Source: Chinchilla lanigera (Eukaryota; Chordata; Mammalia; Rodentia; Chinchillidae). From it: DNA of 64,000 bases. Below, piece by piece: positions 36,816 through 48,485 of the stretch. The DNA lies in contig NW_004955465.1 in assembly GCF_000276665.1 (NCBI RefSeq), positions 5,692,981-5,756,980 on the forward strand, written 5' to 3'. Both the position numbers and the translations under genes were made by a program. A model generated the notes under the pieces. It did not search any database, was not told the DNA's origin, and saw only the letters and a list, made by a program, of their open reading frames with translations. Each line of letters begins with the position of its first letter. Position 1 is the first letter of the stretch.

Positions 36816-37284
36816 TTAAAAGCTTGGAGATCATGCAGAGAGGAGCTAATTGGCTAATTGTAGCACTTTTTATGGGCTGCTGTGCACATCTGAACTTATA
36901 CCTTGGACCAACTGGAAGCTCCCAACATGTTGAATCCACCAAGTTTGTTTTCTTGACTGCATTATTCCCCCACTGTAACAACAAATACAAAAGCATTATC
37001 TAAATATCTCCAAGACAACAGCCAGTGTGCATTGCATGTTGCTGATGCAATGACCCCCATCTCAGATCCATTTTAATTCCAGATGTCTAAACACTTGAAC
37101 ACTTGTCAAGTCAGCCAGTTGTGTGGAATCAGCATGCTTTTGCCGTGAGGAAAGAATGGTAAAATAGATATGTGGGAGATCTGCCTCGTTGTCCTTTCAT
37201 CACGTGCCCATCCTCCAGAAACCCCTCAGCTGTAAAAGGAGAAAGGCTGACCCACTGTCGTGACTGGATCATTTACTGTGCACA
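36816..37284. other. Unassigned non-coding sequence
   Basis: Nothing recognised. Confidence 0.4.
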
Positions 37285-37395
37285 GTGACTTTTCTCTGGC
37301 TTAGTTTCCTATTATAGGAAACAATAAGCTCAGAGAGAGGACGTTATGAGAATCAAAAGACATAATGTATGGTAAAGTGCCTGAGTGACTCTGAA
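37285..37395 (+). mobile_element. Possible MIR remnant
   Basis: tctctggcttagtttcctat, an 'aacaataagctcagag' region and 'agaatcaaaagacataatgtatggtaaagtgcctg'-like order fit the MIR 3' half. Confidence 0.5.
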
Positions 37396-37889
37396 CTTTA
37401 CCCTCCCCCCTATGGGCTGAGCTGAATGTGGAAGTGAGTGTCATATTTCCTGAGAAGCTGTGGTCCAATCTACCCAGTCTGTGGTACTCATCATGCTCAG
37501 AATAAAGAAGAAAGAAATCTAACCTCCTCTATTTTGAAACCCATTTTTCCATGGACATTTGTCAGTTTTGCCATAGCGCCTTCTATATTAGTGGTCACAG
37601 CTGCTGAAACAATGTCTATCTTCTAGCAAATTTTGCAGAAAGACTATGAGCGAATGAATGAGTGGGTGTCCTGTGGAAAGCTCACTTATTTTCTTGAACT
37701 CTTTCAGAGTGACTTATGGCAATCTGATTTAGAATTTCACCAGGAATACAAAAGAATCTATATCACTGTTTCCTCTGCCAAACCGGTAAATGGTTCTACC
37801 CACCAGAGAACCAGGATTTTGCTAGTCAGCAGATGGAATAAGCATACAAATGCAATGCTGATGCACAGAAAGCAGGGCATGAGTGTTCA

Positions 37890-38835
37890 AAGTATTCTTT
37901 CCTGAAATAAAAAGATGGTCACAAAGTCTTGGACACCTCTCCTTAGAAGAGGTGGAGTCCAAACCTCCATCCTTTGAATCTGGGCAGGCTGTGTGGTTGC
38001 TATTCACAAGCTTAGAGAAATTGGAAGTTTCCTTCTTCTCTCCTGGAACACTCTCTGGGAGCCCTGAGTTGCCATGAAAGAAATACTAGACCAGCTCCAC
38101 CCTAGAGAGGCCACACGAACACTCCACTTCAAAGTCTCAGTTTAGTCCAGTCTTCTGATCACCTCTACTGTATCAGTTTCCTGTGGGTACTGTACAAATT
38201 GCCACAAACCACCATGCATTTGCTTTCTTATAGTTGTGGAGGTCAGAAGCCTAAGGTGTGAGCAGAGCCTCACTCCCTCCAGGGATGCTAGAAGAGAATC
38301 TGTTCTGTGCTTTTTCCAAGCCACACCAGTATGTCCGGTGTTCCTTTGTCCTCTTCCACCATCTTCAAAGTCAACACTGGAGCATGTTTGATCAGTCCTC
38401 CCATGTCACCTTCTTCTTTGAATTTAAATCTCCCTCTCTCTTGGAAGGACAGTTCTGATTACCTTTAGGGCCCACCTAGATAATGTATGAGCACCTCCCC
38501 ATTTGAAATCCTTAACCTAATCACATCTGTGAAGTCCCTTTTGCCATACAAACTAACATTCTCAAGTTCTGGTGTCTAGGACTTGGATATCTCTGGGGAC
38601 CACTACTCAGCCACCACATCCTCCAAGGCACCAGACCTGTGAAGGAAGTTGTCTTGGATCCTCCAGACCACCTGCTAGCTGAACTGATCCCTAAGTAACC
38701 ATGGTCAATGCCTCAAGGGACAGAAGAACCATCCAACAGAACCCTGCCCAAATTCCTGACCCATAATAAAATGGTGGGTGTTGTAAGCAACTGAATTTCT
38801 CGGGTAATTTGTAATAGCTAACCAGAACAGTACTG
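37890..38835 (+). mobile_element. Ancient LTR (MLT1/ERVL class) interrupted by another LTR
   Basis: 5' part 37890-38155 (ggagtccaaacctccatcct, ctttgaatctgggcaggc, ctagagaggccacacgaac) and 3' part 38626-38835 (ggaagttgtcttggatcctc, taataaaatggtgggtgttg, gtaatagctaaccagaacag) read as one LTR, separated by a second LTR. Confidence 0.6.
38156..38625 (-). mobile_element. MLT1-like MaLR LTR nested in an older LTR
   Basis: Antisense: ctgtatcagtttcctgtggg, aaattgccacaaacc, tatagttgtggaggtcagaa, gggcccacctaga, taacctaatcacatctg. The order matches the inverted MLT1 consensus. No clear target-site duplication remains. Confidence 0.75.
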
Positions 38836-40119
38836 ATGGATCTGAGTGATCTATTTTACTCTCTGCACGGGTTCATCTTGTGATAGAAATACCTGTCTTT
38901 GGGGTGGCCCTCTCGGTCAAGAACACTTGGAGGATATTGTAGCTCCTTCCATCACTACTGCTTGAACCAAGAGCAACAAGGGGAAATCAATGTTTTTTCC
39001 CCATGAAAAGAAGTAATTCTGTGCAAGTAAGAACACTTGTGAGTATCTTCCCCATTTCCTCTACAGACTCTCTTTCACCCCTCATTTTGTTCTTCTTTTC
39101 CCTTAAAGTCTGAAGTCAGGACTCCTTCAGAGCAGGAATCATGCATCATGTGAGAAGCATTTCACTTCCCTTTTCTCCTTACTTCTTTCTCTGCCTTCAT
39201 ACGCAGAAGTAAGCTAGCCACATACCTGCCTGACAGCTACTGCTGCAGTGCTTTTTCCCACCCCCAGCTCCACTGGACCCTTCTGTGGGCCTGGACATGC
39301 CTGTCAGGGTGTTTTCAATATTGCAAGAGATGAGTTGTCCTAATAGCCTTTGCCCTTCTTCTATCGCTGTGGGAACAAGACATGCTTTCTAATTTTCTTG
39401 TTTGGGAGGCTGAAATCCTTGATGCTGACTCTAAAACATGCTGGGTTAATAAACACTCTCAAACAGTTTAAAGCACTCAAGAGTCTGTTTAAAATTACAA
39501 AGGACTTTCCAGAAGAATTACCAAGCTTGTTTACTGGAGCTTGACTCAGGACATTTTGTTCCTGTAATGTACTTCATTTCTTCATGGGCACAGATCATGC
39601 ATTTATTTAGAGAGACATTTATGTCCCTGGAAGTATGGAGAAAATGGGACATCAGGATGGAAGTAGAGTGTCATCACAGCACAACCCAGGACAACATAGG
39701 AATCCCGGTGTCCATAGCCTTCATCCTAGAGTGCACGCCAGTCCCCCATCCCCCACTTCAGATTCATAGCTGACAGAAGTTTAGGTAATCGCACACCTGA
39801 ATATTTCAAGAAAGTGAAGATGATTTATTCGTGAGCTTTTGGAGAGGTATGGGTATTCTGAGAATGAGCATAAAGGTAGTATTTGTTAGGGAGAGTTTCA
39901 TACCCAGGAGAACAAGTTTAAACATAGTCATATTTTTATGGTCTGAAACCCACCTGCTGACTTTCAAACTGAAAGGTTGAAAGCAAAATCATTTTGAATA
40001 ATGGCTTCTAGCCATCTTTTTGTCCCATCGGAAGCAATATTTTGGGGGGTCAGGGGATGTTGAGAGCGAAGGATAATCTCCCTTCTATCAGCTTTCAAAG
40101 CACCTCAATTCTGACTAAT
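38836..40119. other. Unassigned non-coding sequence
   Basis: Nothing recognised. 39350-39545 is open for 64 codons but featureless. Confidence 0.42.
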
Positions 40120-40190
40120 GCAAACATTCTGAGCACAACATATGTGCCAGTCTTGTTTTAAGTCTAGGGGTATGGAGGGTGCAAGGCTAG
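40120..40190. mobile_element. Possible L2 remnant
   Basis: atatgtgccagtcttgtttt and aagtctaggggtatggaggg resemble the common L2 3' module. Very short. Confidence 0.4.
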
Positions 40191-40618
40191 GACCTTGGTC
40201 TGCCCTGGTCTGCCTGGGGCTGAGTAGTGACCAGAACACTGCATCTGAAGTTGAAAACACAGGAAAAGCCCACAAAAGCCAGCACACGTTGGTCAACCCT
40301 CTGCTCTCTAAATACCAGCATTAAATAGAAAGTGAATAGTGAACATGAAGTTCCAACTGTGAGATGTATTGCAGAAGACAGGAGAAAAGTACTGTAATGT
40401 GAATGGTATAAGAAAGTGTCTGTCCCCAAACCGATACCTAACTTGATATTAGAATAAGCCCTACAAGCTAAGAATGAAAGGGGAAAAGTGTTCCAAGAAA
40501 ACTCCCACAATATGTGAAGGTCTTGGTACTAGAGAAAGTACAGTACATGCAAGGACTAGAGTCCAGAAGGAAAGAAGAATTGACCTCAGGCTGGACTGTG
40601 AAGAGCTCTCTTCACATA

Positions 40619-40960
40619 CTGTTTGTCCTTTGGTATCCATGGGGGACTGGCTCCAAGACCCCCACAATCTTTGGGTGCTCAAGTGCCTTATATAACAATG
40701 ACAAAGTATTTTCATATAAGCTACACACATGCTCTCACATACTTTAAATCATCTCTAGATTACTTATAGTAACTAATGCAACATAATACCTGACATAATG
40801 CCTAATACAAATACTAAGTAATTAGCTGTTAATACTGTATTGCTTAGAGAATAACAAGAATGAAAAAATCTGTACATATTCAACTTTTCAAAAAATATTT
40901 TTGACCTGAGACAAAGGTAATCTAAGGCTACAGAGCCCCAAAGACATGAAAGACCAACTG
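40619..40960 (+). mobile_element. TcMar-Tigger MITE, MER2-like
   Basis: tggtatccatgggggactgg, ggtgctcaagtgccttatat, tttaaatcatctctagatta, cttatagtaactaatgcaac, gtattgcttagagaataa, ctgtacatattcaac and a closing accaactg. TA dinucleotides flank both ends (40617-40618, 40961-40962), as expected of Tc1/mariner insertions. Confidence 0.82.
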
Positions 40961-40962
40961 TA

Positions 40963-42039
40963 TTGCAACAGGAAGTCTTGCAATAGGAAGTCCCTGAAAG
41001 GTTTTTTTAAAAAATCCTCATACCATTGGGTTTTGCCAAAGGCCTCTTCTGCCAAGCTCTTTGGTTTTTATGAGGGTGCCAGGCCTACTCCATCCTGGCT
41101 CCGAACCAAACCCCTTTCAGATGCAGTGAAATGAGCTGCTCCTCTTTTTTGGCATCAACCAAGTTCAATACGCATGGAGAGGATCCAATTATAAATAACC
41201 CATGATGGGTACATGTGAACTGTTCGTGCACACTTCCACGGCTCTCTGGGGACAAGCTGGAATCTCTCCAGTGCACCCTGCTGAGTGGCAATGCCTAAAT
41301 TCCCACCAGGTGCAGTGCATCCTGACCCCAGACTCTCAGTCACCCCTCCCTCTGCCACACTGACCCTCCTTTCTAGAATCCTCTATGAGAGCAAGTTTCT
41401 TTTGTCCTCATCTTTTCAAATGTGTCAGCCTAATGGAAGCCTGTGGTTTCCTAGGTTACTGTCTCTCAGGCTGTTGTCCCAGGACCATGGAATGACCATC
41501 ACCTAGAAGCTACATGGAAGAGCAAACTCATAGGCTCCTTGCAGACCAAGTGAATGAGAGACTCCGGTGTGAGGTCCCCATGGCCCCAGGGACTCTGACA
41601 CTTGCTTGTATCTGACAAGCACTGTCCAAGTCAAAGCATGTGCCGCAGCTGGCTTCAATGCTGCACACTGCCCTCTCTGCCTCTTTCAGATCTCAAGTGG
41701 GAATCATTCCAAATCCAGAATCCTCTCTGCATCCTCACCGTTGCTGAGCTCTTCTCTCACCTAGAGGGCAGCTGGAGGCATTGGCCTCACTCACCATGTC
41801 GACTGATCTCCTCAGCTCTCCTGCTATCCTATTGGGCCAAGATTCTGCATTTAATCTCTCTTTTCTCTATCCCTTGACCTTTAGCTCTCAGCGTTTTTCC
41901 CATTCTGATTTCAAGTTAATGTAGTTCTGCCACCTCTGTCCCATTCCCAGATTGCTGAGCTCAATTACTATAAATCACATAACCACTGTTTAACTGGGAG
42001 CTGAACCTCCATCCCCAGCACACTTCCACCTCTCATTTC
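40963..42039. other. Unassigned non-coding sequence
   Basis: No recognised repeat. Several overlapping short open frames (41085-41506, 41602-41877) reflect GC-richer composition, not a gene. Confidence 0.42.
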
Positions 42040-42654
42040 CTTCCTTTCTTCCTTCTTTCCTGCCACAGGAGAATTCTGAAAGATGGAAACATGAAGCAGA
42101 GCCCCCCAAAATGGAGCAACATTACAGGGGCACAGCACCTAAAGTCCCGCCCAACATAAGAAAGCATCGCAGACTCAGCATTTCCAAACCGCAGTGGAGC
42201 AGCAGAAGGCAGTCCACACAATCCCCTTCTTTGCTGGAATGAGCAGGAATTGATCCAACAACTGGAGCCAGACTGCTACCATCCACCAATCCCAGGAGAC
42301 TGGGTCCCTGCATCCCTAAGACCAACCAATAATAAGCTTCTAGGGGAGATGCTCTTCTACTCCACATGCTGGAGACTTCTACCCCACTAAAAAATACCAG
42401 TGCTTCCCTGCAACAGACACCTAGTCAGGGAAGCTCCCTCCCTTGTCCCACTGAAAACCCCTTATCCCTTTCCAAGGTAGACAACTAAGGGGGTTCAGCT
42501 GGTGAAATCCCTCAACCCCTTACCAAGTCATTGAGTGCCTTACTAGCATCATATATGCAAGTAAATATTGAAGCAAAGGCCCAGAAGTCAGTCCAGAAAA
42601 CTAGACAAGGTCCTGGAAACTAATCGGGAATGACTGGCTGCCAAAGTAAAAGAT

Positions 42655-42860
42655 TCAAGCTGGGGCATGGTGGTGCATATCTGTAACCCCACACGCTGGG
42701 CTGAGGCAGGAAGATCATGAGTTTGAGCTCAGCCTGGGTAACTTAGCAACTTAGTGAGACACTGCCTCAAAAAGACAAAATAAAATGCAGGGTGGGGGCA
42801 CTGAGAGAAGTGGGGATGTACCTCAGTGAGAAGTCCTGGGTTCAATTACCAGGATCAATA
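42655..42860 (+). mobile_element. B1-dID dimeric SINE
   Basis: Left B1-like monomer (gctggggcatggtggtgcat, ggctgaggcaggaagatcat, agtgagacactgcctcaaaa), A-rich linker, right ID-like monomer (agtggggatgtacctcagtg, ctgggttcaattaccagg). Confidence 0.9.
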
Positions 42861-42901
42861 AAAAGAAAAAAAAGAAAGAAGGGAAGGAAGAGAAAGAGAG
42901 T

Positions 42902-42956
<55 letters not shown>

Positions 42957-43125
42957 NNNNNNNNNNNNNNNNNNNNNNNNNNNNNNNNNNNNNNNNNNNN
43001 NNNNNNNNNNNNNNNNNNNNNNNNNNNNNNNNNNNNNNNNNNNNNNNNNNNNNNNNAAGAAAGAAAGAAAGAAAAAGAAAAGAAAAAAAAAGAAAAGAAA
43101 AGAAAAAAGAAAAGAAAGAAAAACA
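42861..43125. repeat. Purine microsatellite (GAAA/GA)n containing an assembly gap
   Basis: Expanded tail of the B1-dID: (GA)n before the gap and (GAAA)n after it. Any open frames through this tract are artefacts. Confidence 0.95.
42957..43056. other. Assembly gap, 100 N
   Basis: Exactly 100 undetermined bases, a size usually used as a placeholder, so the true tract length is unknown. Confidence 0.99.
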
Positions 43126-43470
43126 GGCAAACACGTGAATGAAACCCAAAGTCCCATAACATATGATCAAAATGTCCAGAATACAATAGATTACCTGTCA
43201 TTCCAAGAAAATCATGAGCGAGATAAGACAGCCAACACATTACAATGTCTGACATCTCAATGTTGGAAAGATTTTAAAGACTTAGAAATCAGCCATTGTA
43301 AAGCAATCACAGATCTGCTTCAAAAAAAAATCAAGAATTAGAAAATCCCAGCAAAGACATAGAAGTTCTTTTTGTTAAGCCAGGTGGTAACTATAGACAT
43401 GAAAAATAGAATGAACACTAAAAATCTATATAGCCACCAAGAAAACATAAATTTTGGGAAACACTGGTCA

Positions 43471-44546
43471 TTTTACAGATCCAGCTTCCAGGGTTCAGTA
43501 AAACTTGTTAGACGGATAAAATTCAGAGCACTGCAACTTTTCACTGGAAATCTAGATTCTAGAAATGTATGAGAGTCCAATAAATGCCACAAGGGAAGAG
43601 AGGAGGGCTTAGACAGGGGACATGGAGTGAATTCCAAAGCAGCAATCAACTTAAATTCACTCCATAGGTCTTCAAGGAGTCTGAACCTAACTGATGGCCA
43701 CGGTTTGTGGTGTCTGTCAAAGCAGCAGGTGCCCCAGGCCCACCCCAAGTGATGCTGGTTTTGTGTGTCTACAGCCATCTCTGAGTTTATATGTTCATCC
43801 AGCTTCCCAGGGTACACTGACGCAGCCAGTTTGGGCCTTATTTAGCGAGAATCAAACCTTATCCTATCCCTCATGGGGATATGTGTCTCTCACAACTTTG
43901 GTCTTTGAAACAGGCTGCTTCTGTGACTTCTAAAAGCAAGATGACTCAATAGCACTCAATACGGACATAACATCCATGTGCTCTGCATTTCAAAACGCTA
44001 GACGAAAGGATTTGGAAAGTTTCCACCGAAAAGAAATGATAAACATCTAAGGGGATAGATATGCTTAACTTGATTTAAACATTACACAAGGAATTCATAT
44101 ATTAAACATCACATTACCCCCAACAGTATGTATAATTTTTTTCAGTTGTTATCAGCTAAAAGAATTTAATTTTACAAATAAGTAGAGCCTAATGAGTGAA
44201 AGAAAATCAACCAATGTGTTAAAATATGAGTTAAAAAGAGATACAGAAGATATAGCAATCTCAAAAATTCTGTATAGCATGTGCATTTACCACCATTCAT
44301 TCTCCTACCAGCCAATAAGGTCCATGATAACTGTAGAGATTTGTAAGTCTCTTCTCCAAATATAGGTGCTAACACAGCAAAAGCTTGACAGTGTGGTCCT
44401 GTTTTGTTGTACAAAGCGATCAAAGAATTATTTTTCACCCAGCGCGTAAGTGAAATAATTTGCTGTAGCTTTCCAGGGATATCCCTCTCCACATGTAATC
44501 ATAAGCCCTCTATCTTAGAAACTATTGCGATGAAAATGCTCACAAG
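43471..44546. other. Unassigned non-coding sequence
   Basis: Nothing recognised. The 114-codon antisense frame at 43473-43817 has no features. Confidence 0.4.
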
Positions 44547-44557
44547 TAATGGCTGAA

Positions 44558-44656
44558 GGGGCTGGGGATTTAGCTCAGCGGCAAAAGCACCTGCCTGGCA
44601 AGTGCAAGGTCGTTAGTTCGATTCCTGGTACCGGAAGAAAAACAAACAAAAACAAA
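44558..44656 (+). mobile_element. ID-type SINE
   Basis: ggggctggggatttagctca ... gttcgattcctggtaccgg plus (CAAA)n tail. Target-site duplication taatggctgaa at 44547-44557 and 44657-44667. Confidence 0.97.
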
Positions 44657-44667
44657 TAATGGCTGAA

Positions 44668-45606
44668 AATGTTCACAAAATACTAATTTGACAAGAATAG
44701 TTATTCGTGCACATTAGCTGAGGGATAAGAGTTCTTGGACAGGACCTTGATTTTGTCCTAAACAATCAATTAATGTTTTTGGAAGAATTTTGCCTTGGGG
44801 CCACCTAATTCTCCTCCAAACCACACACTCAGGGGTCTCAATTAACAGAATCCATTTTCATTTTCATTCATCAGTTTTAGTAGCAATGGTAAGTAAAGAG
44901 GTTCTGCAGAACCATTTTGTGGACTCAAAATAGCCCATAAGACCTTGTCAGGTGCCCATTTTGCACTTTACAAATTATTCTTTTAAGGACAAAAAGAGGC
45001 TCCAATTCATAAACACGTTTCATAAAGGTACCTTGTCAGATAGAGCGGCGCTCCTAAATAACATGTTCCTGGATTTGATCAGGCTTGTTTTGTCTAGCAA
45101 ATGAATTATGTAAACCTTATCCACCAGAAACTGTTTCAAGTCAATTAATTGTTGTAATTACTTAAGATTTCTTTTTAATGAATGTGGCTCTCCGGGGATT
45201 CGATGATATCCTGTCATTTGTAGGGCCTGATAAATGGAATGTGATTTGCGGCTCACTGCAAACCAAACCCTGTACTTGGGCAATGTCTGCTTCCTGCCCG
45301 CTTGTTAAATGGAAGGAATGCCCTTGATGGAGGGAGGGACCTTCATTATAAACAGCTTCCCGTGAGCTGGAAAGTGAGAGGCTGAACTGGCTGTACTCAC
45401 CCTTCTCGATCTCCTTCTTTTCTTCCTTTGAAAGGAGTTCACCAAGCCCATGGCCCCAGTAAAGCTGTACATCATAGTTATTAATAGTCTACCTTCTCGT
45501 CTCTTGTCTCCAGTAGCTTCGATAAACTAAGATCTCAACTAGTTATTTGAGGATGATATTGGAAGCTCACATAGAAAGGGAAAAACTATATTTCTCTCCC
45601 CTGCTC

Positions 45607-45608
<2 letters not shown>
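44668..45608. other. Unique sequence, conserved-looking at 45010-45385
   Basis: 45010-45385 is repeat-free, contains AT-rich homeodomain-like words (caattaattg, tgtaattac) and scattered CpGs, as expected of a conserved non-coding element. No coding signal. Confidence 0.45.

Positions 45609-45642
<34 letters not shown>
45609..45642. repeat. (CA)n microsatellite
   Basis: About 16 uninterrupted AC units. Confidence 0.97.
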
Positions 45643-45644
<2 letters not shown>

Positions 45645-45879
45645 TATATCTGTCATTTTTAAGGATTCATTTCTCCAAAAGTTGGTGAAGCAGGATCTTC
45701 CTCACCTTTCATGGATCTCCCATTTCCCTATAGCTATAGATAAAGAAATATAAAGCAGCACAACAAAGTTCTGGAAATCAAAATCCCAGTTTTCTGAATA
45801 TATGCACTGTCTACACTAGAAGACAAAACTTTTGTATTAAAGCACCATTCTTAAACTTATCTCTGTCTTCAGTGGTGAG

Positions 45880-46075
45880 GGCTTTTGTTTTGGGTACTTG
45901 GGAGAGAACCCCAGGGCCTTTGCACTGAGCTACATCCTCAGCTCTTTTTTTACTTTGTATTTAAGGCAGGACTTTGCTAAATTGCCAAGGCTGTGCTTGA
46001 ATTTGTGATCCTCCTTCTTTATCCTTGAAGAACCTGAAATTACAGATACATACCACGATGTCTAGCTTTTAGTGG
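45880..46075 (-). mobile_element. B1-dID dimeric SINE (old, antisense)
   Basis: ID-like monomer first (gaaccccagggcctttgcac, gagctacatcctcagctc), then the B1-like monomer (aggcaggactttgctaaatt, gaaattacagatacatacca). The order is the reverse of the plus-strand copies, as expected on the minus strand. Confidence 0.88.
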
Positions 46076-46257
46076 TTTTATTTTTGTCCAACAAATCATT
46101 TAATTCACCCCAATAGTTATGTTCTTCTGAAATATTTTACTAGAATCATAAAGAGATTTCTAGCCAAAATCTACAGTGAGGATTAAAATAAGCATTTCTA
46201 AATACATAAAGTCCTTATAAAACAGCACTGCTAGCTTCATTGTCTCAAGTTAAACAT

Positions 46258-46419
46258 TTGAGCCAGGCGTGGTGGCGCACGCCTGTAATCCCAGCACTTG
46301 GGAGGCTGAGGCAGGAGGATCGTTGTGAGTTCGAGACCAGCCTGGGCTACAAAGTGAGTTCAAGGCCAGCCTGAACTGCATAGTGAGACCCTGTCTCAAA
46401 AAGACAAAAAAAAAAAAAA
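46258..46419 (+). mobile_element. B1 SINE (young)
   Basis: Complete: gccaggcgtggtggcgcacg start, aatcccagcacttgggaggc, both tandem modules (agcctgggctacaaagtgag and agcctgaactgcatagtgag) and A-tail. CpGs are still present. Short target-site duplication (c/a)atttga on both sides. Confidence 0.98.
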
Positions 46420-47284
46420 TTTGATTCACAATTGAAAACAGTGATACTGGAAATATTGCAATAAAATATATGTTCTTTTTGAAACTGTTCATTTTTGCTG
46501 ACACATTTCACTAGATTTATAAAACTAGTTAAGATGCATATCTAAAATAAAACATATCAGCCAGAGTTTCAGAAAATAATCAGTTACTATTCTTAACATT
46601 CAGTCAATACAGTTGATCCAAAAGAAATTAAGGTTTCACCTACTTTATTGCAGACTTCTCTAACTGCTCACAAATACAGTAGTTCTAAACCAAATTTAAG
46701 TAGGAAAGCTTGTGTCATAGACAAACATAGATTTAGGACAAGATTTTTCAGAGTGAAGTATCTTTCAATGCCTTATAATCATAACTTGGGGAAATTTAGG
46801 GATTTCAAACACTGTGAAATTCAGAAATATGTTAAAGCATTCATTCAATACATAAATACATATTGATAGGCCAGGCCCTGGACAAGACCTACGGTGATAG
46901 GATGAACCACATCAATAGCCCCATTTATTGAAAAGCATCCCATGTCAAACACTGTCCTTACAGCTTTACAAAGCAAACACGGTCTCTAACTTCAAGCACT
47001 CACTGATACTTTAAGCTTTCCTTTCTTTGAATAAATACTATGCAATAAAACACAGTTTGCTCACAATGTACAGTCTCTATTTACTGTCTCTGTCATGGGA
47101 AAACCTAGATTCCTGCCCAGCTATTCTAACGCAGATGCATCCATTGCTTATTTTTTATTTATTACCTGTGTTATCAGTTATTACTTCTACCAAGTGAAGT
47201 CCACTGCTGGGCATTTACTCAAATATTACCCCAGCATGAAACAGCTACCCCAGTTCCAGGCCTGATGTCAGGAGTAACTGCCAG
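46420..47284. other. Mostly unassigned; possible L2 scrap
   Basis: 46855-46925 (ataggccaggccctggacaa) vaguely recalls L2. Otherwise nothing recognised. Confidence 0.35.
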
Positions 47285-47480
47285 TGACTTCGGGCAAATA
47301 TAAAAATTTACCTCTGTTTCCTCATTTCTAAAATGCAAATTATACCTACAGTGATGACGATGATAATGGTACCTACCTCTTAGCATCTGCGTGAAGAATT
47401 AAATGATTTAATGTACAATAAGCAGTTTTACCTGGAACAGAGTCAGTGACCAATAAAGTATTAGTTGTTATTATCTCCAT
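47285..47480 (+). mobile_element. MIR SINE
   Basis: In consensus order: tctgtttcctcatttctaaa, atgcaaattatacc, atggtacctacctcttagca, gaagaattaaatgatttaat, accaataaagtattagttgt. Confidence 0.85.
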
Positions 47481-48022
47481 CATCATCATCACTTTCATGC
47501 CAGTTATATGTTATTATCTGAATTTTGACAAGGACAGAATAGAGGCAAAAAGATATTACACAACATTCCCAATAGTCTGTCTAGAAACAGAACTAAAATT
47601 CACAGCAAATTTCTTTACCCAAACTGGCAACCATTTCTTAGATAAACTGCTATTTCCATTGCATATCAAGACAAGATAATATCCATTTATCAGTTCTCCT
47701 TCCCCCACTCTTCTTCCTCCCCTGTACATCATTATCATCATCAATAACCTTGGCATGGATCACTCTCCTAGCTTAGGCACTCATATTAAGAACATTGGGT
47801 TTATTTCTACTTTAGTTACATGAAATCATTTACTCCAAGAATTTACAGAGGCATAGAGAATTGGTAAAGAATAAATTCTAATCCTTAATTAACCCCTATA
47901 AATTGTGTAACATTAAAAAAATTAAAAAAATTGTGTAACGCTGGCTTAGTATTGTAACAAACTTGGCACTCAGATTGACTATATAACTTGCTTAAGGGGA
48001 CGCCGAAAGGGGCTGAGCTATA
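47481..48022. other. Unassigned non-coding sequence
   Basis: Nothing firm. Contains a short repeat of ttgtgtaac separated by A-runs (47897-47938). Confidence 0.4.
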
Positions 48023-48106
48023 ACAGTGATGGTGAACCTACAGCTTGTGTACCACAGTGGGCTCTTTGTGTCACTGAAAGCTCTGAAAGGTTCCCCATCC
48101 CTTAAC
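48023..48106. mobile_element. hAT-like terminus or mini-MITE (SPIN-clade-like)
   Basis: Begins cagtgatggtgaacctacag, close to the hAT terminal sequence as I remember it for SPIN and related families, and 60 bp later reads gctctgaaaggttccccatc, an approximate inverted counterpart. Could be an internally deleted copy of about 84 bp, or one end of a larger eroded element. Confidence 0.4.
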
Positions 48107-48193
48107 TAGGACCTTCTATTTCCCACAATCTTATGACCTAAAAACTGCTAAAAGAAGCACTTTTGCATTTAACAAACACAAGCTCAAACACAA

Positions 48194-48384
48194 ACTCAAA
48201 AAAATATTCATTCTTATTTTAACCAGTAAGGCACTAACTATATCTGCTAATGGCATATTAATAAAAGTGAAATTTGTAATTTCTAAGTCATCTCCAAAAT
48301 AAAGTGTTTGTTTTTCTTCTGGGACACAAACATCAGATGAATCATCTTCAACCACAAAGAAGTAAATAACATTCTAGAGCATTC
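48194..48384 (+). repeat. Direct duplication, copy 1 (191 bp)
   Basis: Nearly identical to 49359-49548: I see one indel in the A-run and one substitution. Origin of the sequence not recognised. Confidence 0.96.
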
Positions 48385-48485
48385 TAGAATGTTCCCTCTT
48401 CTGACCTTTGTTAGTCAGCTAGAGCATTCTACAGCATTCTAGAGCACTCTAGAATGTTCCCTCTTCTGACCTGTGTTAGTCAGCT
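48370..48485. repeat. Tandem duplication spanning an LTR edge
   Basis: 48370-48420 and 48435-48485 are 51-bp copies with two differences. Each ends in tgttagtcagct, the first bases of the antisense MaLR LTR. The 14-base link again contains agagcattct. Rich in tctaga words. Confidence 0.92.

Larger units (their letters stand above)
42040..43470 (+). mobile_element. Ancient L1 5' region with partial ORF1
   Basis: 43140-43440 matches the start of old-L1 ORF1 at DNA level (atgatcaaaatgtccagaat, cattccaagaaaatcatgag, ttggaaagattttaaagac, ccagcaaagacatagaag). The sequence before it is plausibly L1 5' UTR (less certain). A B1-dID, a purine tract and an assembly gap interrupt it. Confidence 0.6.

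Noticed and set aside
42792..43255. Several 100-137-codon frames on both strands
   Set aside because: They cross the 100-N gap and the (GA)n repeat, so they are artefacts.
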